DNA from: Paracidobacterium acidisoli
GTDB taxonomy: Bacteria > Acidobacteriota > Terriglobia > Terriglobales > Acidobacteriaceae
Length of the DNA: 64,000 nt
Assembly: GCF_003428625.2 (NCBI RefSeq)
Contig: NZ_QVQT02000002.1
Span: forward strand, 531,026-595,025
Direction: 5' to 3'
Positions 9,100-19,188 of the stretch are shown in pieces; the stretch's first letter is position 1; every line of letters begins with the position of its first letter. The notes under the pieces are model-generated. The model worked only from the letters and a program-made list of their open reading frames with translations, was not told where the DNA came from and made no database searches. Made by a program: the position numbers and the translations under genes.

Positions 9100-12063
9100 A
9101 TGAAGAAGCTGTTGTTATTTCTCCTGCTCGCATCATTGCCAGTGATGGCGCAGACCGACCGCGGTACTTTAACGGGCACCATTACCGACCCCTCCGGCAG
9201 AAGAATCGCAGGAGCGGAACTTGCAATCACATCGTTTCGAACCGGTCTGGAAACATTTGTCAGCACAAATAAGTCCGGTGTTTACAGCGCGCCGTCTCTC
9301 GAAACAGGAACGTATCAGGTAAGCATCGAAGCACAGGGTTTTACAACGCTTCGGTTTAACAACGTCGCCCTCGACGTGGGACAGATCCGGACGCTCGACG
9401 CAAGGCTCTCTGTAGCGGGCGGCGTTACAGAGATCAATGTGCAGCCCGACTCCGGTCTGTCCAGATCCTCGGGAGAAATCGGTGGCGTCGTCCATGGCCA
9501 GCAGGCGACTGATCTGCCCATCAATGGGCGCAGCTTCACTGGATTGATTTCTTTGATTCCGGGAGCGATTGATTCGGGCACGGGACAGATGCAGGATGTT
9601 CGCTTTGCAGGACTGTCCGATGAAGACAATGTCTGGCATCTGGATGGAGTCGACAATTCCGGTATCAACAACTCATTCGTCGACGTCAATATGCGCCTGC
9701 TCGTTTCCACTGAGGCTATTGCGGAATTTCGAGCAAACAGCGTTGCCTACAGCGCAGACCAGGGCGGCGCTCCTGGCGGGCAGATTGAAGTCTCCTCTAA
9801 AACGGGAGGCGATAAATTCACCGGCGCTGCCTGGGAGTTCATTCGCAACAGTATCTTCGATGCTTCTCCCTGGGACTCGGCTGGCCAGCTCCCCGCTTTG
9901 AAGTACAACGATTTCGGAGCGAATCTTGGCGGGCCAATATTGAAGAAAAAACTATTCTTCTTTGTTAACTACGAAGGATTGCGTCAGGACATTAATCAGG
10001 TTCTCAGCGGATTTGTACCCAGCACAAGCTTTCGCGCAGAGGTAGCGGCAGATCAGCCCATACTGGCGCCTCTCATCGATGCTTTTCCCCTTGGCCAGGT
10101 ACCTTACAGTGCCGAAGTCACAAGATGGTTCGGAAGCGGGCCTCAGGTGACGCAGGAGAACTCAGGACTGGCGCGCGCAGACTGGCACATCAACGATAAA
10201 ATGAGTGCCTTCGCACGCTTCAATACGGATGCATTCACTCAGTCAAAACCCGATCACATCAACCCTCTCACAGGCTTTCATAATGAAAGCGAGCCTAGTG
10301 CCGTCATCGGTCTGCAAAATACTTTCTCCCCCACTTTTCTGAATGACTTCAGATACGGTTTCAATCGGACGGTATCGCTGGAAGGGCAGACTACCCCACT
10401 CCCGTTTTTATTATCCATCTCTCCTTTCGTTACGCTCGACACCTCCAGCGGAACTACGCGCAACGACAATACCTTTTCCTTTATCGACGACGCCACCTTT
10501 CAGCACGGACGGCACACCATCAAGGCGGGCATAACATTTCTCGCCATGCAGGAGAACAAGGCATCGCCGAACAGCCCGGACTGGGAACTGACCTATAACA
10601 GTACTCAGGATTTTCTGAATAATGCCATTGACTCCGATTACTACCGCGGCGCCAACCCGTTAACCGGCGCTCGCATGAAGGAGACATACCTCTACGTCCT
10701 CGATCAGTTCAAGGCAAGCCAGACCCTGAATATGAATGTGGGGCTCCGCTATGAATATTTCGGTCAGGATCACGAGGTTCAGGGACGAGGTGTCAGTGTT
10801 GATCCGCTGCATTGTCCCGATGTGATCTGCCCTAAGTCAGTTCCCTGGTATTATCCCAATCTTCTGGATTTTTCTCCGCGCATCAGCGTGGCATGGGCTC
10901 CTGAAGCTCTGCACGGCAAGACAGCGATACGAGCCGGCTTCGGCATCTACTACGGCAACGGCCAGTTTGGCAGCCTTGGTGACCCCATCGGCAACATCAG
11001 CACTGATTACACGCTTTATAACGTCAGCTACCCTGTATATCCCGATTCAGGCGTCGGACAGTCCAGCAACAGTCCTACAGGTGCAGACATCCACCGTAAA
11101 GACACCGCGTCAAACGAGTGGACGCTGTCGATTCAGCAGCAGGTTGCGCGTCAGACTATCTTTCAGGCAGCTTATTTCGGGACCGCAGTCGAACACGTCT
11201 TCAATGACACAGCGATCAATGGCGTAAATCCCGTTACCGGACTGCTTCCCTACCCCGGCTTTGCTCCCGGTTTCGAATACAAGGAATTTACAAACCACGC
11301 CAGTACAAATGCGTTTCAGGCGAGTCTTCAGCGCAACTTTTCAACGGGCCTGCTGCTCTCGCTCAATTACGAGTTCTCTCACTCGATCAACAATGGCGGC
11401 ATCGGCGGTGGCGAATCGGACACACCGCAAAACATCAACTGTCTGCGTTGTGAGCGCGCATCGAGTGATCAGGACATGCGTCACTACTTCACGGCGAGTT
11501 CCGTATGGCAGCTCCCCATTGGGAGAGGGCATGCATTTCTGGGGGGCGTATCCCGCTTCACAAACACGTTCATCGGAGGATGGCAGCTAAGCACGATCCT
11601 GTCTGCACGCAGCGGTCTGCCTCTCAATGTCACCGTAAATCGCGATACCAGCGATCTTCCTGATCAGCTGAATCAGAATCAGCGTCCCGATCGTGTTCCG
11701 GGAGTGCCTCTCTATCCCAGACACAAAACCACCGATCTCTGGCTGAATCCGGCAGCCTTCGCTCTTCCGCAAACGGGTACGTGGGGTAATCTTGGACGCA
11801 ATGCAGTCCGCGCACCAGGTGTCTGGCAGATCGATCCTTCCCTTTCGAAGCACTTTCCACTCGCGGATCAGATAGGTCTTACGTTTCGCGCAGAGGCCTT
11901 CAATGTTTTCAATGGTGCGCAGTATGGGCAGCCGAACACGAACTGGGCGCCCGGTGCGGACAATCCAAATGGCTACGGCCTCATCTCCAGTTCCTACAAC
12001 ACAAGCCCCACAGGAACAGGAACGCCGCGTGAATTACAGTTTGGCCTGAAGCTGGAATTTTGA
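9100..12063 (+). CDS. TonB-dependent receptor-like outer membrane protein (copy 2)
   Basis: A 987-residue receptor from the ATG at 9100, preferred over the adjacent GTG at 9097 because the AAGG at 9090-9093 is then 6 nt away. It has a signal peptide (MKKLLLFLLLASLPVMAQ), a carboxypeptidase-regulatory-like domain (GTITDPSGR, GVYSAPSLETGTYQVS), a plug with DLPINGRSFTGL, and a barrel ending LQFGLKLEF. It is paralogous along its whole length to the receptor at 2696-5683, sharing for example the INCLRCERASSDQDMR-type loop with two Cys. It is followed after 96 bp by a PLC-like phosphodiesterase gene, probably in the same transcript. Ligand unknown. Confidence 0.93.
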   Translation: MKKLLLFLLLASLPVMAQTDRGTLTGTITDPSGRRIAGAELAITSFRTGLETFVSTNKSGVYSAPSLETGTYQVSIEAQGFTTLRFNNVALDVGQIRTLDARLSVAGGVTEINVQPDSGLSRSSGEIGGVVHGQQATDLPINGRSFTGLISLIPGAIDSGTGQMQDVRFAGLSDEDNVWHLDGVDNSGINNSFVDVNMRLLVSTEAIAEFRANSVAYSADQGGAPGGQIEVSSKTGGDKFTGAAWEFIRNSIFDASPWDSAGQLPALKYNDFGANLGGPILKKKLFFFVNYEGLRQDINQVLSGFVPSTSFRAEVAADQPILAPLIDAFPLGQVPYSAEVTRWFGSGPQVTQENSGLARADWHINDKMSAFARFNTDAFTQSKPDHINPLTGFHNESEPSAVIGLQNTFSPTFLNDFRYGFNRTVSLEGQTTPLPFLLSISPFVTLDTSSGTTRNDNTFSFIDDATFQHGRHTIKAGITFLAMQENKASPNSPDWELTYNSTQDFLNNAIDSDYYRGANPLTGARMKETYLYVLDQFKASQTLNMNVGLRYEYFGQDHEVQGRGVSVDPLHCPDVICPKSVPWYYPNLLDFSPRISVAWAPEALHGKTAIRAGFGIYYGNGQFGSLGDPIGNISTDYTLYNVSYPVYPDSGVGQSSNSPTGADIHRKDTASNEWTLSIQQQVARQTIFQAAYFGTAVEHVFNDTAINGVNPVTGLLPYPGFAPGFEYKEFTNHASTNAFQASLQRNFSTGLLLSLNYEFSHSINNGGIGGGESDTPQNINCLRCERASSDQDMRHYFTASSVWQLPIGRGHAFLGGVSRFTNTFIGGWQLSTILSARSGLPLNVTVNRDTSDLPDQLNQNQRPDRVPGVPLYPRHKTTDLWLNPAAFALPQTGTWGNLGRNAVRAPGVWQIDPSLSKHFPLADQIGLTFRAEAFNVFNGAQYGQPNTNWAPGADNPNGYGLISSSYNTSPTGTGTPRELQFGLKLEF

Positions 12064-12159
12064 TCATAACGGGCCATACGGGCTGCGGATACATCATCCG
12101 CAGCTCGTCACATTACACGCCATCGCTTTTCAAAAACACCTCTATAACAGGGAGACGTC

Positions 12160-13158
12160 ATGAAAGCTGCAGCTTTGTGTATAGCATTGTCCGTCTTTTC
12201 CGGAGTAACAGTACAGGCGCAAAGGCCAGTGACGCCGGGAGCGCGAACCATACTTCTGGCGCATAATGCTTATCCGGATCACGGTAAGTACGAAGACCGG
12301 CTCGATCGCGCCATTGCAACCGGCGTACCGTTTGTTGTCGAGGAAGATCTCGCGTGGATCGATGGAAAATCGCTGCTGATCCACGGCGCAAAAAATGCTT
12401 CAGGCGAAGACCCCACGCTGGAGAGCTATTTCTTCCCGAAGATAAAGCCCCTGATCGAAAAGGCACTGCAGGAGAGAAATAAGGGAAACTGGCCTGTCGT
12501 CACTCTCTATCTGGATATCAAGAACGACCCGCCTGAGCATCTGCAGGCAATCAATGCCATTCTGGATCGCTATCAGGACTGGCTGACTACAGCAGTTAAA
12601 ACCGATGATCTCTCAAAACAGTCTCCGCTCAGGCTGCGCCCAATGATGGTGCTGGTCGAAGACAAGCAGAATGACATCAAGCAGAAGTTCTTCTATGACG
12701 ACCTGCCTGTCGGGGGAGCAATTCGAGTCTTCGGATCAGTAACCAAGCCGGCGGAAAATCCGAATCACCTTCCGAAACAGGAGTACATAGATAGCCTTGC
12801 ATCTGTGCCTCCTGAGCAAATCGTCACCGGGCACGCGGACAATTATCACCGGTGGTGGGGTCTCGACTGGTCCTATGTGGAGAAAGGCGGAGAAGAGCAC
12901 AGCAACGCCTGGAGCGCAGAAAAGGATGCGCGGCTAAAGCAGTTTGTGCGTTACGGGCACAAGCTTGGTTACCTGATGAGCTTTTACTGCCTCGACGGTT
13001 TTACTCAGGATAATAATCAGGGATGGGAAGCCGAATATAATTTCGGATCTCCTGATGCAGTAATGCCGAGGTGGAAGGCAGCTATTCACGCAAAGGCAGA
13101 CTTCATTTCCTCGGATGATTACGAACATCTCTCTCATGAGATTCAGCAGGGGCAATAA
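12160..13158 (+). CDS. Secreted PLC-like (AIM6-type) phosphodiesterase
   Basis: A 332-residue protein with a signal peptide (residues 1-20, ending VQA) and a GGGAG ribosome site upstream. The mature part has the PLC-like TIM-barrel signature: LLAHNAYPD (H35), GVPFVVEEDL (E61/E62/D63, metal ligands) and LLIHGA (second catalytic His, H75). ESYFFPKIKPLIEKAL and VVTLYLDIKN are typical of the AIM6/glycerophosphodiesterase-like branch. Predicted to cleave a phosphodiester in the periplasm or outside the cell; substrate unknown. It is the last gene of the right receptor operon, followed by a strong inverted repeat at 13202-13252. Family assignment rests on motif order, not on a search. Confidence 0.72.
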   Translation: MKAAALCIALSVFSGVTVQAQRPVTPGARTILLAHNAYPDHGKYEDRLDRAIATGVPFVVEEDLAWIDGKSLLIHGAKNASGEDPTLESYFFPKIKPLIEKALQERNKGNWPVVTLYLDIKNDPPEHLQAINAILDRYQDWLTTAVKTDDLSKQSPLRLRPMMVLVEDKQNDIKQKFFYDDLPVGGAIRVFGSVTKPAENPNHLPKQEYIDSLASVPPEQIVTGHADNYHRWWGLDWSYVEKGGEEHSNAWSAEKDARLKQFVRYGHKLGYLMSFYCLDGFTQDNNQGWEAEYNFGSPDAVMPRWKAAIHAKADFISSDDYEHLSHEIQQGQ

Positions 13159-13201
13159 ACCGGGATAAAGAATCGACGCATCGCTTTCATGCGCAAAACC
13201 C

Positions 13202-13252
13202 CGAGTCCGATAGCCGGCAGACCTGAACGGACTGCTCCGGTTATCGGACTCG
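13202..13252. terminator. Bidirectional terminator-like inverted repeat
   Basis: Two 16-bp arms, CGAGTCCGATAGCCGG (13202-13217) and CCGGTTATCGGACTCG (13237-13252), pair with one G-T wobble around a 19-nt loop. The element lies between convergent genes ending at 13158 and 13271. There is no long T-run, so it may act as an mRNA end-stabilising hairpin as much as a terminator. Confidence 0.65.
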
Positions 13253-13270
13253 ATGAATTAAAGCGCATTG

Positions 13271-16200
13271 CTAGAAATCAATTCTCAACGCGACCTGACC
13301 CGTGCGGTTCCCGGCATTATTCGCCGTTTGTACCGACGTCAGCACACCAAATGTAGAGGGATTACTGACATCCGTAGCCGGGATGGCAAAGTTTGCACGA
13401 TTAATCACATTTGTAAATGTCGATTCAAAGCGCATCTTCATGTTTTCGCGCAGGGTAAACTCCTTCGCCAGACCTGCAGCAACGGCTGCCGTTCCCGGTC
13501 CTTCCACAGAACCTACTGATGCATTGCCGGTTTGCCCAGGAGCGGTGTCCGTAGTGAATGCGTTGATATTAAAATACTGCGCTGCACTTCGATGAGCCGG
13601 AGTAGCTGAGACACCAGCCACTCTGTCCGGCCGTGCAATTGTTCCTCGCTGCGCAATGCCAACGCCCGAAGTGTCAAGCGCAGGGCTCATCGTTGGCGTC
13701 AGCCACAGTCCCGTTTGCAGCAGCGTAATCGAGTTAACGTTCCACCCGCCGACCACGGCATTCACGAACCGGTTTCCGCTGCGCCATGCGCGCCCGGTAC
13801 CGAATGGGAGCTCATAGGTCCCCGTAAGCAGCAGGCGATGGCGAGGCGTTCCCTCTACGTTGCCGCGATCCGCAGGAATATGGAATCGATCAGAAACCGC
13901 ATAGCCGTAGTAACTCTCAATAGCAAACCCGTTGGGCGCATCGCCCTGTACGTCGCTGAGGCTTTTTGTCCAGCTGTAATCCGCCTGGAAAGTCAGACCG
14001 TGAGACAGGCGATGCGAGATCTCTGTCTGCAGGGAGTGATAAGCAGTCGAACCGAGATTCGCGGACTGGAAGATCTCTGACCAGTTTTGAAATGGTGCGC
14101 GCGGATCAACCCACCCACCCGCAGGAACGTTATAGCCTTCAGTATTCTCCGGAACCTGATTCAGATCGATAGTCACATTCTGCCTGTGTCCTTCCATGCC
14201 GACATAGCTGACGCGGGCAGCCGTGGAAGAGGTGATCTCATGCTCTACAGTCAGATTCCACTGAATAATCTCCGGATCGCGATAATTCGGCGCATCACCC
14301 TGCTCCAGCTCGCCGCCTCCATACTGCACAGACTGGCTCTGGGTAAGCACCATGGGAAACTGGAATTGAGGCGCGCCATTGACATTATTTTGATAGGTGT
14401 GAACTGAAGCCGTGGGATTGCTGGACATATTAAACGCCAGTGGTCCAAGATTTGTGACAGTAAACACACCAAAGCCGGCACGTATCACAGTTCTGCTGTT
14501 GGAGAACGGGCGGTAAGCGATACCGATACGCGGGTCAAAATTGTATTTATAGTTTTGACGAAGACTCTGCGGCACATGAGCCTGGCTTGCTGTCTCAAAG
14601 TTAGAGCACGGAATACTCATATTGCGTCCCGGAAGCGAACAGGAATTGAACGACTGCAAAAATGCCGGAACCGCTCCTATTCCGTGCTGCAGCCTGTCCG
14701 GAATCACAACAGTATTCGTGGCAGAAAGAAAGTTAGCCATATTACCGATCTGATCCTGGAACCCCGGCAGATATTCGTAGCGCACACCTGCATTCGCGGT
14801 AAGGTGATTATTGATTTCCCATTGATCCTGCCCATAGAAGCCAAATTGATTGGCGCTTCCGTCGTCGCGCGGTCCGGTCACCGCAAAATATGTAGTATTG
14901 GGCAGCCCAAGCAGCAAATCTCCGAATGAGCTTCCCGTAAAGACATTCTGGTTAAACGTAAATAAGCCGAAATCATCGGAGGCCGTTTCCAGAGACGGTG
15001 TTATGTAATTGACGATGCGATAATCGATTCCCGCACGTATAGTGTGGCGCCCCTTCGTTAACGTGATATTGTCCGTGAGCTGCTTCGTATTTGATTGCAG
15101 TACGCCTGTGATATCCCGCCCGATGGTGGAAAATCCCGTTCCATCTGAAAAGTTAATGGCCGGAAATCCTCCCTGTGTTGGATGGTTGGTTGTGTTGATC
15201 TCTCCCGGAGCGGAGCCAGTCGCAAAGCCCAGACCATTCAGCGCCTGCGTTCCTTCTATTGGGAAATCCGGGTTAATCAAAGAATGGGTAAAACCGAAAC
15301 GAAATTCATTGACCAGCCGCGGAGTAATTGCATAATTATGCGAAACCAGAAAGCTGCGATCATGCTCCTCATCTGCATCATCCGGAAGTAGTTGGTTGAA
15401 GACATTCGTCACCAGATTCTTCCAGCTGATGCGTGCATAAATCTGCTGTTTGCTGTTTATATTCTGATCGATGCGCGCGTCGAACCCATTGCTGCTGCCT
15501 GGAATGGGAACCAGCGTCTGATAGTTGTAACCAAGAGTGGCACCATCCAGACCAGGTGTTGGCAGCGGATAATAATGATTCAGCAGCGCCAGCGCTGTTG
15601 GGTTAATACACTGCGAAGGAATTGTATTGTTCGTGAACGGTACTCCCGAGCAGTTATATCCCGCAGGCAAAGGATTACTCAGAGTTCCGTTTCCGCCGGA
15701 TCCGATGGGAAGACCATTCAGATTACCCTGGCGCTGCGCAACCGTCGGAACAAGAAGATATTCCGGGTTCGAAGTACTTCTGCGGTTCCCTTCAAAATCA
15801 ATAAAGAAAAATGTTTTGTCTGTGCCCTGATAAAGATGAGGGATGATAACCGGGCCGCCCAGACTTCCTCCAAAATCGTTATAACGCTTTGGAGCTTTGG
15901 TACCGAATCCATAGACATCCGCGTCCAGTGCATCGTTCTGCAGATATTCGAACAGGCTTCCGTGAAACACGTTGGAGCCGCCTTTGGTCGTGAACGTTAC
16001 ATCTCCAACCTGGGCAAACTCTGCACTGTTGTTGAAGTCGGTGGCCTTTACTTCCGCCACGCCTTCCATTGACGGATATGCATTCTTCAGAGCGCCATTG
16101 TGAAACACGTCTGCGGTCGAAATGCCATCGACCGAGTAGTTCACCATGTTTGCAGTGGCGCCGGCGAGTGCAATATTTCCCTGATTATCCTGCTGCACGT

Positions 16201-16843
16201 TTGGCAGTAGAGAAAGAGTCGCCAGAGGGCTTGAGGAAGAGGCGCGTGAGTTAAGCGGCAACTGCACCATCGCCGAATTATCCTTTGCGGAGTCCAGCGT
16301 GGCCTTGTCCGTGCTGATCATCGTTGCGGTAGCGGATACCTCTACCGTCTGCTGCGCACTTTGCACATTCATCACCACATTGATACGCGCCGTTTGCCTG
16401 GGCGTAAGGTCGAAGGCCGAAACCTGTGCATCTGCAAAGCCAGCGGCTCTTGACACAATGGAATAATGGCCGGGCTTAAGGTTCACGAACTGAAAGTCGC
16501 CGGTAGCGCTCGATATAGTTGATCGGTCGCTATTGTCATCCAGAGAATGCAGTACCACAGTTGCACCGGGCACTACCGCCTGTGTGGCATCCTGTACGGT
16601 TCCTACCACACTTCCAAATGTTGACTGCGCAAAACACCGGCCAGAATAGAAAAGCATTGCAAGGATCGCGATCGCGATTCCCGTAACTCGGAGCCTGTGC
16701 ACCGATGCGTTACGATCATGTGCTCCGGAACGCAGCTCGCGGCTTTTCTCAGCGTCATGAAGCGACTGCTGCGTCTGCTGTGCTCTCAGACAAACAATTG
16801 CCAGACCGTGAAATTCCTCCGCTGAGTTTTTATGCGTATTCAT
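13271..16843 (-). CDS. TonB-dependent receptor-like outer membrane protein (copy 3)
   Basis: A 1,190-residue receptor. I chose the ATG at 16843 because an AGGAG ribosome site stands 6 nt upstream; an earlier in-frame ATG at 16885 has none. The N-terminus is unusual: about 55 polar residues precede the hydrophobic export segment (VTGIAIAILAMLFYSGRCFAQ). Then come the carboxypeptidase-regulatory-like domain (VVGTVQDATQAVVPGATV), plug, and a barrel ending VALRIDF. The plug has LPLNSR in place of the more common LPLNGR. It is divergent from the histidine kinase at 17000 with under 160 bp between starts, so that system may control it. Ligand unknown. Confidence 0.9.
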   Translation of the reverse strand: MNTHKNSAEEFHGLAIVCLRAQQTQQSLHDAEKSRELRSGAHDRNASVHRLRVTGIAIAILAMLFYSGRCFAQSTFGSVVGTVQDATQAVVPGATVVLHSLDDNSDRSTISSATGDFQFVNLKPGHYSIVSRAAGFADAQVSAFDLTPRQTARINVVMNVQSAQQTVEVSATATMISTDKATLDSAKDNSAMVQLPLNSRASSSSPLATLSLLPNVQQDNQGNIALAGATANMVNYSVDGISTADVFHNGALKNAYPSMEGVAEVKATDFNNSAEFAQVGDVTFTTKGGSNVFHGSLFEYLQNDALDADVYGFGTKAPKRYNDFGGSLGGPVIIPHLYQGTDKTFFFIDFEGNRRSTSNPEYLLVPTVAQRQGNLNGLPIGSGGNGTLSNPLPAGYNCSGVPFTNNTIPSQCINPTALALLNHYYPLPTPGLDGATLGYNYQTLVPIPGSSNGFDARIDQNINSKQQIYARISWKNLVTNVFNQLLPDDADEEHDRSFLVSHNYAITPRLVNEFRFGFTHSLINPDFPIEGTQALNGLGFATGSAPGEINTTNHPTQGGFPAINFSDGTGFSTIGRDITGVLQSNTKQLTDNITLTKGRHTIRAGIDYRIVNYITPSLETASDDFGLFTFNQNVFTGSSFGDLLLGLPNTTYFAVTGPRDDGSANQFGFYGQDQWEINNHLTANAGVRYEYLPGFQDQIGNMANFLSATNTVVIPDRLQHGIGAVPAFLQSFNSCSLPGRNMSIPCSNFETASQAHVPQSLRQNYKYNFDPRIGIAYRPFSNSRTVIRAGFGVFTVTNLGPLAFNMSSNPTASVHTYQNNVNGAPQFQFPMVLTQSQSVQYGGGELEQGDAPNYRDPEIIQWNLTVEHEITSSTAARVSYVGMEGHRQNVTIDLNQVPENTEGYNVPAGGWVDPRAPFQNWSEIFQSANLGSTAYHSLQTEISHRLSHGLTFQADYSWTKSLSDVQGDAPNGFAIESYYGYAVSDRFHIPADRGNVEGTPRHRLLLTGTYELPFGTGRAWRSGNRFVNAVVGGWNVNSITLLQTGLWLTPTMSPALDTSGVGIAQRGTIARPDRVAGVSATPAHRSAAQYFNINAFTTDTAPGQTGNASVGSVEGPGTAAVAAGLAKEFTLRENMKMRFESTFTNVINRANFAIPATDVSNPSTFGVLTSVQTANNAGNRTGQVALRIDF

Positions 16844-16999
16844 GTAGTTCTCCTGACGGGTATTCATACGGTTCATACCCGCCATTTACAGGAGAAAACG
16901 CGAGCCACAAGGAAGGCATAAAAAGAGAGCAGCCTGTTCCCTTTACAACTCCGTTGCCAACTCCATATGACTTTCTTATGAGTTTCGCTCTTATACTGC

Positions 17000-18457
17000 A
17001 TGGAAGAAATGCATGTCGCCGCTCATGCGCGTATCCGTTCCATCGCTTTAGTTTTGCTTGCTTCTGCTTTTCTCATTCTTTTCGGCATGGTTTCAAACCG
17101 TTATCTGAATCTGGCATCCACCATCTCGGTATATCTGTTCGTCACTCTGGCGGTAGCGGATCAGGCTGGCTTCATACAGGCAAGCATTGTTTCTGTTGTT
17201 GCAACTCTGTGCCTTGAGTACTACTTTGCCCCGCCACTTTTCAGCTTTCGCGTAGACCGCTCTGAAAACTGGGTGGCACTTGCCACGTTTGAAGGCGTGT
17301 CGCTGATCGTGAGCCGCCTCTCTCATCGGGCACATCGTCATCAGGCTATGCTGGAAAAGCAAAGCACAGAGCAGAGAGCACTCTATGAGCTTTGCCGCGA
17401 TACACTCCTTCTCGACTGGAAGCAGGCACCGGAGCGACAGCTATGTGCGTTGATTACAAGAAGCTTTCCGCTGCGGGGCGTCGCTTTATGGAATGCATAT
17501 GAAGATACGATGTCGCGTCACGGAGAGGCTCCGGACGAGGAGAACACCGTTAAAGCTGTCTACTTCAATGAGCGAACCTATGACGATCCCACGCGCAATG
17601 CGTCATTTCGCGTCCTTTACTTCGGAACCCGCGCGGTAGGCGCACTGATGTTATACGGGCATTCGATGGACTCATTGAGTGTCAACGCTGTCGCCTCCAT
17701 CGCAGCCATGGCAATTGAACGTACCAGATCGCTCGCTGTCGAGCTGAATCTGGAAGCAGAGCACCAGTCCGGGCAGCTGCGCTCTGCGTTGCTTGACGGG
17801 CTGGCACATGCATTCAAAACGCCTCTTACCACCATCACGGTTGCAAGCTCCGGACTCCTTGCGGCGGGTGGTTTGAATGATCGTCAGATCAGCCTTATTG
17901 ACCTTATCAATCGCGAAGCTACACGGCTTGGTCAGCTGACCACCAGTCTGCTGCATGCCTCCGAACCGGCATCATCACGCTTCGTTTTTTGTGAACGGCA
18001 AACTGATCTCCGCACATTGATTCAGGGCGCGATGGACGAGTGCGAACCCGGGCTTGCTACCAGGCATACCTCTCTCGACGTGGCTTCAAATATCGGTAAT
18101 ATCCAATGCGATCCACGATTACTGTCGCTCGCGATTGTTCAGATCCTCGACAACGCGGCAAAATACGCTTCACAAAGTTCGCCTGTAAGTATTACGGCGA
18201 AGCTTAAAGAATCTCAGATTACGCTGCGCATCCATAATGAAGGCTCATATATATCACCCGAAGAGCAAGGCAGGATTTTTACGCGGTTCTATCGCAGCCC
18301 ATCCGTGGAGCATCGCGCTCCCGGCACAGGCCTCGGTCTTTCGGTAGCTCAAAGAGCCGTGGAGGCACATGGCGGAAGAATTTCCATCGAGAGCGACAAA
18401 GAAACCGGCACGACATTTGTGATTTCAATCCCCGGAGACACGGAGAGATCAGCATGA
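17000..18457 (+). CDS. Sensor histidine kinase with DUF4118 (KdpD-like) membrane domain
   Basis: A 485-residue kinase. Three to four hydrophobic helices at about 11-105 form a DUF4118 domain (NRYLNLASTISVYLFVTL, LEYYFAPPLFSF) like the membrane part of KdpD. A GAF-like region follows (about 120-245), then HisKA with H270 in GLAHAFKTPLT and HATPase with ILDNAAKYAS and GTGLGLSVAQRAVEAHGG. The Usp and KdpD N-terminal domains are absent, and no kdpABC genes are nearby, so potassium sensing is not implied. It overlaps the following regulator gene by 4 bp. The start lacks a Shine-Dalgarno; TATACT (16992-16997) just upstream suggests a near-leaderless transcript, and the ATG at 17009 is an alternative. 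Confidence 0.92.
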   Translation: MEEMHVAAHARIRSIALVLLASAFLILFGMVSNRYLNLASTISVYLFVTLAVADQAGFIQASIVSVVATLCLEYYFAPPLFSFRVDRSENWVALATFEGVSLIVSRLSHRAHRHQAMLEKQSTEQRALYELCRDTLLLDWKQAPERQLCALITRSFPLRGVALWNAYEDTMSRHGEAPDEENTVKAVYFNERTYDDPTRNASFRVLYFGTRAVGALMLYGHSMDSLSVNAVASIAAMAIERTRSLAVELNLEAEHQSGQLRSALLDGLAHAFKTPLTTITVASSGLLAAGGLNDRQISLIDLINREATRLGQLTTSLLHASEPASSRFVFCERQTDLRTLIQGAMDECEPGLATRHTSLDVASNIGNIQCDPRLLSLAIVQILDNAAKYASQSSPVSITAKLKESQITLRIHNEGSYISPEEQGRIFTRFYRSPSVEHRAPGTGLGLSVAQRAVEAHGGRISIESDKETGTTFVISIPGDTERSA

Positions 18458-19149
18458 CGGCATCAGGCTCTGTATTAATCGTGGAAGACGATCCGGCTTT
18501 GCGTCAAAGCCTGCACAGCACGCTCGATGTAGCTGGATTTAGTTGTCATGAAGCATCTTCAGGCGAGGACGCTCTGCTCTCACTGCGCCACAATACAATC
18601 GAGACCGTACTTCTTGACATCAATATGCCCGGCATTGGAGGGATGGAAACCTGTCGCCGAATACGCCGAGCGTATCCATTCCTTCCGATTCTTGTGCTCA
18701 CCGTCCGCGACCAGGAAAAAGATAAGATCGATGCCCTTGATGCCGGGAGCGATGACTACATCACCAAACCGTTTCAGTTTCCGGAGTTAAGCGCACGCCT
18801 CCGTGCTGCAATCCGCCGCTACCGGATCAAAGCAGATACGCTGGACGGCCCCATCGTCGTCGACGACGTCACCCTTGATCCAGCCACTCGTCGTGTCATG
18901 CGGCAAGATCGAGAGATACGTATGACGCCGAAGGAGTTCGATCTGCTTCATACGCTTATGCAACACGCCGGGCGCCCTCTATCGCACCAGCGGCTGCTCA
19001 CTCTCGTATGGGGTCCGGATTACGGTAACGAGAGAGAATATCTGCGCACCTACGTCAGTCAACTGCGGCGCAAACTGGAAGACGACCCGGCCCATCCTGC
19101 ATATCTGCTGACGGATAACTATATCGGTTATCGCTTTCGCGAACCATAG
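18454..19149 (+). CDS. OmpR/KdpE-type response regulator
   Basis: A 231-residue response regulator. The receiver domain has E11/D12/D13, phospho-acceptor D55 in TVLLDINMPG and YITKPFQ. The C-terminal winged helix (about 130-229) has RMTPKEFDLLHTLMQHAG, WGPDYGNEREYLRTYVSQL and GYRFREP, close to the KdpE pattern. The first codons overlap the kinase stop by 4 bp, giving a coupled kinase-regulator pair. The divergent receptor gene at 13271-16843 is the most obvious candidate target; no binding repeat was identified in the short intergenic stretch. Confidence 0.95.
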   Translation: MTASGSVLIVEDDPALRQSLHSTLDVAGFSCHEASSGEDALLSLRHNTIETVLLDINMPGIGGMETCRRIRRAYPFLPILVLTVRDQEKDKIDALDAGSDDYITKPFQFPELSARLRAAIRRYRIKADTLDGPIVVDDVTLDPATRRVMRQDREIRMTPKEFDLLHTLMQHAGRPLSHQRLLTLVWGPDYGNEREYLRTYVSQLRRKLEDDPAHPAYLLTDNYIGYRFREP

Positions 19150-19188
19150 GACATGCCATATTTCGGGCCAACGCCTGAGCCGGCTTAC

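Noticed and set aside
17000-19149. KdpDE potassium system
   Set aside because: The kinase has only the DUF4118 part of KdpD and no kdpFABC genes are nearby, so the name is not justified.
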